64,000 nt of DNA from Actinocrinis sp035650855 (lineage in GTDB: Bacteria; Actinomycetota; Actinomycetes; Streptomycetales; Catenulisporaceae), in NCBI RefSeq assembly GCF_035650855.1, contig NZ_DASRGV010000027.1:1-64000 (forward strand). Direction: 5' to 3'. The notes beneath the pieces are model-generated. The model ran no database searches and was not told where the DNA came from. It worked only from the letters and a program-made list of their open reading frames with translations. The position numbers and the translations under genes were made by a program. Position 1 is the stretch's first letter, and each line of letters starts with the position of its first letter. Positions 57,705-64,000 of the stretch are shown here, piece after piece.

Positions 57705-59072
57705 TTGCTCGACAAAGCTGTCTTGCTCAAGAGACTCGTCGTCTTCGCCATGGCCGTCAGCTCCGCGTGCGCCGTGGCTGTCGTTCCAGCTTCCGCGTCG
57801 GCATCCACGACCACCACCGCCGTCGGCGCCCCGGCCAATATCGCCCCGGCCAATGTCTCAGCGCACTGCGGTTGGCCGGTACCGCGATCGTTCTGCCCGC
57901 CCGCGACCGTCGTCCTGGACGGAGACCGGCTGCTGCTGAACCGGCTGGGCCTGCTGGCCGGCGACCACACGCTGCACACGTCGCTGAACGCGCTGCTGGC
58001 CCTTGCGCAGCCTGACCTGACCGCGGGGCCGTGGTCCGTCACCGACAAGACGATGCTGCCGCCGAGCGGTGACAAGCACGACTACCTCAGCCTCGCGCCC
58101 TACTGGTGGCCCACGCAGCCGATGACGCCCTCGAATCCCTGGGGCTGTCCGTACATTCAGAAAGACGGCCAGCGCGACCCGATCGTCGACAGCATCCCCG
58201 ACCACGCCGAGCGCGGCAGCGCCTTCTCAGCCATCTACGATCTGTCGCTCGCCTGGTACTACACCCGCGACCCGCGTTATGCGCAGCGCGCCGAACTCGA
58301 CCTGCGTACCTGGTTCCTCGACGCGGCGACCAGGATGAACCCGAACCTGAACTATGCGCAGGGCATCCCGTGCCAGGTCGACGGGCGCGGCATCGGCATC
58401 ATCGAGTTCTCAGAAGCGCTGACCGACGTCGTCGACGCGACCGCGATCCTCGATGACGGCGCGCCCGGCTGGACCCGCACCGACCACGGCGGCATGACCG
58501 CCTGGTACTGCGCGTTCCTCACCTGGCTGCGCTCCAGTTCCAACGGAGCCGACGAGGCGGCCCAGGCGAACAACCACGGCAGCTTCTATGACATGCTCTG
58601 CGCCGCGCTCGCGCTCTACGTCGGGCAGCGCGACACCGCGCGCGGCATCGTGCAGCAGGCCGAGACCAAGCGGATCGACGTGCAGATCAGCGCCGCCGGA
58701 ACCGAGCCGCTGGAGATCTCCCGGACGCGCAGCTGGCACTACTCCACCTTCAACCTGGTCGCGCTCACCAGGCTCGCGCAGATCGGCCGCCACGTCGGCG
58801 TCGACCTCTGGCAATACACCTCCCCGGCCGGCGGCGGCCTGTTCGGCGCGGTCGACTTCCTGCTCCCGGCGGCCGTCGGCGGGCAGTCCGCGTGGCCGTA
58901 CCCGGAACTGGGCTTCCAGCAGGACGCCGCGCTGGACCTCGTGCACGCGGCGGCCGACGCCGGTGACCGTCAGGCGAGGGCCGCGCTCGCGCACGTCCCC
59001 ACGCCGAAAACCGGAGACCTCTATCCGATCGCACCCGCGGCGGAGCAGCTGGACGATATCTCCGGCTCCTGA
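57705..59072 (+). CDS. Secreted alginate-lyase-superfamily polysaccharide lyase
   Basis: Exported beta-elimination enzyme of about 455 residues on uronate-containing polymers. A signal peptide (LKRLVVFAMAVSSACAVAVVPASASA) follows the TTG at 57705, which has GAAAGG nine bases upstream. An ATG at 57669 is also in frame but overlaps the palindrome above. Family motifs: HDYLSLAPYWWP, QANNHGSFYDM (the NNHG block) and EISRTRSWHYSTFNL with the His/Tyr pair expected in the active site. The precise substrate is unknown. It is convergent with the F5/8C gene. Confidence 0.85.
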   Translation: MLDKAVLLKRLVVFAMAVSSACAVAVVPASASASTTTTAVGAPANIAPANVSAHCGWPVPRSFCPPATVVLDGDRLLLNRLGLLAGDHTLHTSLNALLALAQPDLTAGPWSVTDKTMLPPSGDKHDYLSLAPYWWPTQPMTPSNPWGCPYIQKDGQRDPIVDSIPDHAERGSAFSAIYDLSLAWYYTRDPRYAQRAELDLRTWFLDAATRMNPNLNYAQGIPCQVDGRGIGIIEFSEALTDVVDATAILDDGAPGWTRTDHGGMTAWYCAFLTWLRSSSNGADEAAQANNHGSFYDMLCAALALYVGQRDTARGIVQQAETKRIDVQISAAGTEPLEISRTRSWHYSTFNLVALTRLAQIGRHVGVDLWQYTSPAGGGLFGAVDFLLPAAVGGQSAWPYPELGFQQDAALDLVHAAADAGDRQARAALAHVPTPKTGDLYPIAPAAEQLDDISGS

Positions 59073-59089
59073 TTCGCCACCCTGGCGAA
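59073..59089. terminator. Small bidirectional hairpin between convergent genes
   Basis: ttcgcc and ggcgaa form a 6-bp stem with a 5-nt loop in the 25-bp gap between the alginate-lyase-like and F5/8C genes. Confidence 0.5.
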
Positions 59090-59097
59090 AGTTCGAA

Positions 59098-60123
59098 TCA
59101 CAGGGCTCTGGTCCGTGTGGAGGTGCGCGCTGCCTCCACACGGTAGCGCCAGCAGTTGTGCTCCGAGAGCAGAGCGCCATCCGCGTCGTGGAGCTGGAGG
59201 GAGACCAGGTGCGTCGACGGGAAGTACGCGGATCGGGAGACGACGAAGCCGGGCGCGATGGATAAGGGCTCGATAGTCACGTCTTGCTGCTCGATGTGGC
59301 TCAGCTGCTCGCCAAAGGGTTCGTAGATCCGCGCGGAGAGGCTGGCTCCGGTGACGCGGACCGCAGTGTGGTTGACCGCGTAGATCTGCCACGTCTCGGT
59401 GTCGGGCTGGACGTGCAGCGGTCCGCAGTCGGCGGAGCAAGGCGGCAGTCTGGTGCCGAAGTCGATGCGCAGCGCGGAGAGCGGGTCCTCGGCCGGTTCG
59501 GGCTCGCGCCAAAGTTCGCAGTCCTGCGATACCGAGACGCGAAGCGCGAGGTCGTCCGCGTCCAGGGCGTTCGAGACGACGCAGAGCTGATCGAAGAATG
59601 CTGACTCGACGAGGTCGAGCTGGATCCACGGTCGCTCGTCGTGGGCCGCCGGCGACCAGTGGGTGACCGGATTGCCGTCCACGGCGCTGGCGGCGGCCTT
59701 GGGATTATCGGTTGCCGAGTGCGCAGGCGCGGGTGCGGGGGCGACGGAGGACGCGGTCACGGGCTTGCGCAGCGCGAGATCGATCGTGGGGCGCGAGCCG
59801 TCGATGACCGACAGGGTCCTGATTGACGTGCGCGAGCCCGCGAGGCCGGTCGGTCCGATCGCGACGCGTACGTAGCGGGCTTGCTGCCGGGCGAACGCGA
59901 CGATGCGCGGTGCGGCGCCGACCCGGGGCGCGCGGGTCCGCGGCGCGGAGGAACCGGGCCAAGGTGCCGTGGCGGATCCGGTGCCCGCCTCGGCGGCGAC
60001 GGCGGACCCCGTCGCCTCGGCGAACACGACTGGTCGCACGGTTCCCCCTTCGACGGCGCCTTCTTGGTGCGGAGCGAGCAGGGTGGCGCCGGCGAATTGG
60101 AACCCTGGGCGAGACACGGCCAT
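59098..60123 (-). CDS. F5/8 type C domain protein, resembling a glycosidase tail
   Basis: 341 residues with no recognisable signal peptide. The N-terminal half is Ala-rich and low complexity. A discoidin-type (F5/8C) domain is clear at about residues 125-235 (ATDNPKAAASAVDGNPVTHW; PWIQLDLVESAFFDQLCVV). The C-terminal part (DTETWQIYAVNHTAVRVTGASLSARIYEPFG; FPSTHLVSLQLHDADGALLSEHNCWRYRV) looks like the Ig-like tail of GH2 beta-mannosidase or glucosaminidase enzymes. No catalytic domain is present. It may be a remnant of a larger enzyme or a carbohydrate-binding accessory. ATG at 60123; the LacI operator lies 27 bp upstream. Confidence 0.7.
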   Translation of the reverse strand: MAVSRPGFQFAGATLLAPHQEGAVEGGTVRPVVFAEATGSAVAAEAGTGSATAPWPGSSAPRTRAPRVGAAPRIVAFARQQARYVRVAIGPTGLAGSRTSIRTLSVIDGSRPTIDLALRKPVTASSVAPAPAPAHSATDNPKAAASAVDGNPVTHWSPAAHDERPWIQLDLVESAFFDQLCVVSNALDADDLALRVSVSQDCELWREPEPAEDPLSALRIDFGTRLPPCSADCGPLHVQPDTETWQIYAVNHTAVRVTGASLSARIYEPFGEQLSHIEQQDVTIEPLSIAPGFVVSRSAYFPSTHLVSLQLHDADGALLSEHNCWRYRVEAARTSTRTRAL

Positions 60124-60149
60124 GGTGCAGGCCCTACCCTTCTCGGGTA

Positions 60150-60163
60150 TGACAACGTTGTCA
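60150..60163. promoter_or_regulatory. LacI-type operator in the divergent promoter
   Basis: TGACAACGTTGTCA, identical to 25721-25734, lies between the F5/8C gene (start 60123) and the LacI gene (start 60278). It is well placed for control of the former and autoregulation of the latter. Confidence 0.75.
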
Positions 60164-60277
60164 GAGGAATCCTCGCCGCCCGCCGAAGGGCTGTCAACCC
60201 TTCCGGCGCGGGCCGGACCCCTGGGCGCGCCCCGAACCTGAGCACACCAGAACAAGCCAGACAAGACAGGAAGCCAG

Positions 60278-61306
60278 ATGAGCGGGCCAGCGCCGATCGA
60301 GCCGAGCCGACCCACGCTGCGGCAGGTCGCCGAGCTGTCCGGGGTGAGCCTCAAGACCGCCTCGCGGGTGTTCAACGAGGAGCAGTACGTCGCGCCCGAG
60401 ACCGCGGCCCGGGTGCGCGCGGCGGCGGCGGAGCTCGGCTTCCGGCCGAACACGATCGCCCGCGAGCTGCGCGCCGGGGCCAGGTCCGCCCTCGTCGGCC
60501 TGATCATCGGCGACGTCGCGAACCCCTTCTACGCGCGGATCGCACGCGGGGCCGAGCGCCGGCTGCGTGACGCGGGGCTGCGGCTGATCACGGCCAGTAC
60601 GGACGAGGATCCGGTGCTCGAGCGCGCCCTGGTCTCCGACCTGCTGGAGCGACGGGTGAGCGCGATGCTCATCGTGACCTGCGGCTCGGATCACGGCTAT
60701 CTGCAGCCCGAGCGCAACCTGGGCACGCCGCTCGCCTTCCTCGACCGCGCGCCGCAGGACATCGACGCGGACTCGGTGGTGCTGGACAACCACGCCGGAG
60801 TCACCAACGCGGTGCGGCAATTGCTCGACCGCGGACATCGCCGGATCGCGTTCGTCGGCGACCTGAGCCGGCTGCCGACGCACCTCGAACGCGTCGCGGC
60901 CTTCGAGCAAGCCGTCACCGAGGGCGGCGTCGCTGATTGGCGCCGTTACATGCGCGACGGTGCACACGAATCGGACAGCGCGGAGGCCGAGGTGCGCGCG
61001 CTGCTCGCGCTGCCGATTCCGCCGACCGCGCTGGTGACCGCGAACAACCGGATCACGATCGGCGCGTTGCGCGCGCTGCGCGGATTGAGCCGGCCGCCGG
61101 CCCTGATCGGCTTCGACGACTTCGATCTCGCCGATCTGCTGGGCGTGACGGTGATAGCGCACGATCCGGAGCAGATGGGGGAGCTGGGCGCGGAGTTGCT
61201 GCTCGACCGGCTGGCTGGCCGCTGGGGGCCGAGCCGCAGAGTGCTGATGCCGACCCGGCTGCTCGCGCGTGGCTCGGGGGAGCGGGAACTGGCCGTGACG
61301 GCGTAG
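60278..61306 (+). CDS. LacI-family transcriptional regulator
   Basis: Sugar-responsive repressor of 342 residues. The helix-turn-helix TLRQVAELSGVSLKTASRVFNEEQYVAPETAARVRAAAAELG is typical, with hinge residues after it. The sensor domain shows ALVGLIIGDVANPFYARIARGAE, VVLDNHAGVTNAVRQLLDRGHRRIAFVGD and ALIGFDDFDLADLLGVTVIAHDPEQMG. AGGAAG precedes the ATG. The operator at 60150 is also found before the GH31 gene 34 kb away, so this protein is the best candidate for controlling both. The inducer is probably an oligosaccharide. Confidence 0.93.
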   Translation: MSGPAPIEPSRPTLRQVAELSGVSLKTASRVFNEEQYVAPETAARVRAAAAELGFRPNTIARELRAGARSALVGLIIGDVANPFYARIARGAERRLRDAGLRLITASTDEDPVLERALVSDLLERRVSAMLIVTCGSDHGYLQPERNLGTPLAFLDRAPQDIDADSVVLDNHAGVTNAVRQLLDRGHRRIAFVGDLSRLPTHLERVAAFEQAVTEGGVADWRRYMRDGAHESDSAEAEVRALLALPIPPTALVTANNRITIGALRALRGLSRPPALIGFDDFDLADLLGVTVIAHDPEQMGELGAELLLDRLAGRWGPSRRVLMPTRLLARGSGERELAVTA

Positions 61307-61368
61307 ATGCTCAAGCTTGGCGCCGGCCCGGAATCGGCCGAAGCGCTCGGGCTGCCGCTACGGCGGGA

Positions 61369-61797
61369 CTACTGCCGCACGCGCTGCACGATTACGGCCA
61401 GGACGTACGCGATACCGGCGATCGCGGCCAGCCCCGTGTACGGCGCGCCCGAGTGCCCGCGTCCAAGCTCGACGAACGCGGCGACCAGGACCGCGAGGAT
61501 GAGCACGAGGCCACTGAACGCGGTCGCCCTCAGGTCGATGCCAGTGATCCGTTCGTCGCGGCGGTCCATCAGCCCACGAATGGTCTCGCTGCGCCTGGCG
61601 GCGAGCACGAGCGCGGCGGCGACGACGAACATCATGGCCATCAACGCGATGCCGAGCGCGGGATGTCCGCCGACGACCGAGGTCACGAGATAGGCCACGC
61701 CGCCGAGCACGGCGACCGCGGGCGTCACCCAGAACACGAGATTGTGCTTTCTGTGGGCGCCGCGGACCGCGCTCTCGGCGCTATCGCTCTGCGACAT
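61369..61797 (-). CDS. Small membrane protein, partner of XRE regulator
   Basis: 142 residues with four hydrophobic segments (NLVFWVTPAVAVLGGVAYLVTSVVG; PALGIALMAMMFVVAAALVLAA; ATAFSGLVLILAVLVAAFVELG; YTGLAAIAGIAYVLAVIVQRV). The ATG at 61797 follows GAGGAGG and lies inside the last codons of the upstream XRE gene (17-bp overlap), so the pair is translationally coupled. XRE plus small multi-helix membrane protein pairs are common in Firmicutes and actinomycetes, with poorly known roles. Confidence 0.75.
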   Translation of the reverse strand: MSQSDSAESAVRGAHRKHNLVFWVTPAVAVLGGVAYLVTSVVGGHPALGIALMAMMFVVAAALVLAARRSETIRGLMDRRDERITGIDLRATAFSGLVLILAVLVAAFVELGRGHSGAPYTGLAAIAGIAYVLAVIVQRVRQ

Positions 61798-61993
61798 GGA
61801 AGACCTCCTCGACGGTGGTTCCGAAGAACCTGGCCAGCGCGATGGACAGGGGCAGCGACGGGGTGTAGCGGCCGGTCTCGATGGAGTTGACGGTCTGCCG
61901 GGACACCCCGAGCGCGGCGGCGAGATCGGCCTGCGAGAGGTTTTTCGCCGCGCGCAGCTCGCGTACGGCGTTGCCGGTGACCACCAGCTCCAT
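61781..61993 (-). CDS. XRE-family transcriptional regulator
   Basis: 70-residue DNA-binding protein consisting of a single Cro/C1-type helix-turn-helix: AVRELRAAKNLSQADLAAALGVSRQTVNSIETGRYTPSLPLSIALARFF. The ATG at 61993 is preferred; an upstream ATG at 62023 would place the start inside the operator. Its promoter holds a perfect pair of inverted 20-bp sites (62027-62090), suggesting tight autoregulation. It is coupled to the membrane-protein gene downstream. Confidence 0.88.
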   Translation of the reverse strand: MELVVTGNAVRELRAAKNLSQADLAAALGVSRQTVNSIETGRYTPSLPLSIALARFFGTTVEEVFHVAER

Positions 61994-62026
61994 GGTTTGA
62001 CGCTCCACTCGTCGCCCGCGCATGCG

Positions 62027-62090
62027 TGTAAAGCATGCTTGACACCTTCAGTGTCGCGCCGGGGCGTGCTGGTGTCAAGCATGCTTTACA
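62027..62090. promoter_or_regulatory. Duplicated inverted operators of the XRE regulator
   Basis: tgtaaagcatgcttgacacc (62027-62046) and its exact 20-bp complement (62071-62090), 24 bp apart. Each contains the 10-bp palindrome AAGCATGCTT. On the minus strand TTGACA in the second site could be the -35, with GACACT 17 bp further as -10. A dimer at each site would flank and block the promoter. Confidence 0.75.
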
Positions 62091-62131
62091 TCGTCGCGGC
62101 TGCCGGACGTCCGTGCCGATCGGCGTTTCGG

Positions 62132-64000
62132 CTACCTGCCGAGGCCGAGGCCGAGACTGAGCAGGGCGAAGACGCCGCCGACCACCGGCCGGGCCTGGAA
62201 GCCGGCCTGGTTGCCCGAGACCGTGTCGTACCAGTCGGTGAACGGCACCCGGTTGGGCGTGGCGTCGGCGAAGTCGTAGAGCGCTGAGATCAGATAGCCG
62301 CTGATCGGACGGCCGCGCAGCCAGGCCGCGGTCCACATCTCCCAGTCGCCCTTGGTGTAGGAGTGACGCAGGTCCAGCGGCGCGCCGAACTGGTTCGCCT
62401 GCGTCAGATACCAGGCCGCCTCCTCGTCGGCGACCGAGCGCGGGACCAGGCCCGTGCCGAGCAGCGCGTCCGGGTAGCCGTTGTACTTCAGGCTCCAGGT
62501 ACCCGGCTGGTCATAGGCCAACTTCAGATGGTCGTCGCCGCCGTCCTGCGCCTTGGTCACCCACTGCGTGATGTAGCTGCTGGCAGTGCTCTGATAACTC
62601 GCCGCGTCCGCGGAGTTGCCGGCCGCGGCGGCGATCTGGCTCATCGCGCCGATCGCGACGATGCCTTTGAGCGCGAGGTTGGCGCTGTGCGCGATGAAGC
62701 CGGTGAAGTCGTCAGTCTGGTTCTGATAGCCGGGATCGAGCGCGTTCGCGACGAGGTAGTCAGCCCACTGCTTGAGGATCGGATAGTGCTGCGAGGCGAA
62801 GGACTTCGCGGCCGCGGCACCGGTCCGGGCGAGATATGCCGCGGACATGATGAGCATGTTCGCGGACTCCTCGACCGGCATGTCCTCCTCGTTGCCGTCG
62901 TTGTGGCCCGTCGCGTTCGGATAGTGGCTGCCCAGATCGTGCTCGGCGAACTGCTTCGGCCAGCCGCCGTGCTCCGGATAGTCGAGCAGCGGAGCCAGCA
63001 GCAGGCCCAGGTAGTCAGGGTCGAGATACAGGAAGACCGGCATCCCGGGATAGGTCACGTCCACCGTGGAGACGTTGCCGTCGCTGGAGATCTCCTTGAG
63101 GAACGCCCACGGCTGCCCGTTCCGGCTGACCAGCTCAGTGCCCGCATACGCCTGCCGCAGCGCGAGCGCGCACAGCGCCGCGTACTTCGGCCCGCCGGCC
63201 GCGGTCGCGTCGCGTGCCACCTTGCGGTCCAGCGTGCTGCTGCGCTCCTGCGCGGAATCGGCGTCCGCGTGGAAGAACGCCGCCATGTCCTGCCAAGTGG
63301 ACCAGTACGACCGCCATAGCGGTGGCAGTTGGTCGCCGAGGTAGCTGACCGCCGGCTCGCGCACGTGTCCGACGGAGAGCACGGCCGAGCGGGTCGAGCC
63401 GCGCACGCTGCCCAGATCGAAGTGGAAGGCAAACACCGGCCAGTTGTCGTTGATGCGGCGCGGCTGGTCGCCGTCGACCGTGTTCGCAAGCGAGCCGTTG
63501 CCGAGGACCGCGCCGCGCACGGCGGAATCCGCGCCGATCTGCCAGCTGAGCCCGGACCGGTTCGACGCGCTGAACACCACGGTTCCCCACGACGCCATGT
63601 CGCCGTTCTCGGCGAGCACCTGCGGACTGTTCGGGGTGAACGAGAGGGAGGTCAGCGACGGGCCGCCGCCGCTGTCGGCTATCTGCTCCTGCGACCAGCG
63701 GATCTGCGTGTTCGAATCCCCATGCGCCCATTCACCGGAGATGTCGAAGTAGATGCCGACGTCGTGGGCGTGGCCGTCCTCGCTGCGCACGGCGGCGAGG
63801 ATGTAGGACAACGGCATCGACTGGCGGCGCAGGTCGCCGGGCTCGATGGGGGAGAGGAAGGTCAGCGTCAGCCGCACGCCGCCCGCCTCCAACACGTACT
63901 CGGAGCGCGTCGCCGTCAGCGTCAGCGAACGTTGAATCACTGCGCGCGAGACCGGGTGACCTGAGACGCTCGGCGCGCCCAGGAACAGGTAATCCACGCC
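62132..64000 (-). CDS. Glutaminase A-like (DUF5127/DUF4965/DUF1793) enzyme, N-terminus cut by window edge
   Basis: 622 residues are present, with the N-terminus beyond 64000. The family pattern is seen in VRLTLTFLSPIEPGDLRRQSMPLSY, GDQLPPLWRSYWSTWQDMAAFF, PKYAALCALALRQAYAGTEL, DYPEHGGWPKQFAEHDLGSHYPNATGHNDGNEEDMPVEESANML and a helical C-terminal barrel. Fungal members are called glutaminase A, but in bacteria the fold is related to GH-type alpha/alpha barrels and the reaction is uncertain. The genes around it are carbohydrate related, so a glycosidase role is possible. Confidence 0.85.
   Translation of the reverse strand, partial: GVDYLFLGAPSVSGHPVSRAVIQRSLTLTATRSEYVLEAGGVRLTLTFLSPIEPGDLRRQSMPLSYILAAVRSEDGHAHDVGIYFDISGEWAHGDSNTQIRWSQEQIADSGGGPSLTSLSFTPNSPQVLAENGDMASWGTVVFSASNRSGLSWQIGADSAVRGAVLGNGSLANTVDGDQPRRINDNWPVFAFHFDLGSVRGSTRSAVLSVGHVREPAVSYLGDQLPPLWRSYWSTWQDMAAFFHADADSAQERSSTLDRKVARDATAAGGPKYAALCALALRQAYAGTELVSRNGQPWAFLKEISSDGNVSTVDVTYPGMPVFLYLDPDYLGLLLAPLLDYPEHGGWPKQFAEHDLGSHYPNATGHNDGNEEDMPVEESANMLIMSAAYLARTGAAAAKSFASQHYPILKQWADYLVANALDPGYQNQTDDFTGFIAHSANLALKGIVAIGAMSQIAAAAGNSADAASYQSTASSYITQWVTKAQDGGDDHLKLAYDQPGTWSLKYNGYPDALLGTGLVPRSVADEEAAWYLTQANQFGAPLDLRHSYTKGDWEMWTAAWLRGRPISGYLISALYDFADATPNRVPFTDWYDTVSGNQAGFQARPVVGGVFALLSLGLGLGR

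Overview
The window is a high-GC stretch (roughly 70% G+C by eye, with strong GC bias at third codon positions) of an actinomycete chromosome. The DtxR/IdeR-type iron boxes, a DasR-like operator, DUF574 methyltransferase, CtpI-type giant ATPase, NIS siderophore synthetase and the density of secreted CBM-bearing hydrolases point to a filamentous soil actinobacterium of the Streptomyces/Catenulispora kind. The genus cannot be fixed from this sequence. I see no transposase, integrase, rRNA, CRISPR array or complete tRNA.

Layout. (1) 1-7.3 kb: an edge-truncated zinc alcohol dehydrogenase, a MarR repressor with a 14-TM drug exporter, a large LAL-type LuxR regulator and an anti-sigma-like ATPase carrying a pentapeptide-period insertion. 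(2) 7.3-10.1 kb: a repeat-rich non-coding block, a small secreted protein and a GH18 enzyme. The two genes share an almost identical promoter palindrome. (3) 10.4-21.1 kb: an iron region. It has a FhuF-like reductase divergent from an IucA/IucC siderophore synthetase, a VIT1/CCC1-type iron transporter, a Tat-exported two-domain multicopper oxidase and a three-gene Fe(III) ABC importer. The oxidase and the importer are preceded by clear IdeR/DmdR iron boxes. (4) 21.2-31.7 kb: a DUF574 methyltransferase, a GH31 glycosidase with CBM35 and two ricin-type modules, a PIG-L deacetylase, a flavin-reductase-like protein divergent from an ArsR-like regulator, a RhiA-like gene pair and an LCP-family cell-wall ligase. 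(5) 32-37.5 kb: a GH18 chitinase with two CBM5/12 modules behind a DasR-like operator, a CE1-type esterase with CBM2, and a LacI regulator.

(6) 37.5-55.4 kb is the most coherent block. It holds a hemerythrin, a beta-CASP nuclease, a formate dehydrogenase operon (HTH-hemerythrin fusion, catalytic subunit, Fe-S subunit, NrfD-like membrane subunit, holin-like protein, small acidic protein), a membrane-protein/CtaG-like pair, an SDR group, a 1692-residue CtpI-type P-type ATPase and a 24-codon DUF2795-like gene. Four of the transcription units start behind near-perfect sigmaB/sigmaF-type promoters (GNNT, 14-15 nt, GGGTA), and a fifth has a one-mismatch version. I read this as a general-stress or oxygen-limitation regulon centred on formate oxidation, and it is the best candidate here for an undescribed system.

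(7) 55.4-64 kb: a trans-sulfuration PLP enzyme divergent from an Lrp/AsnC regulator, an MmcQ/YjbR protein, an alginate-lyase-superfamily enzyme, an F5/8C protein that looks like a glycosidase tail, a LacI regulator whose own promoter carries the same 14-bp palindrome found 34 kb away in front of the GH31 gene, an XRE/membrane-protein pair with duplicated operators, and an edge-truncated glutaminase-like (DUF5127/DUF4965) enzyme.
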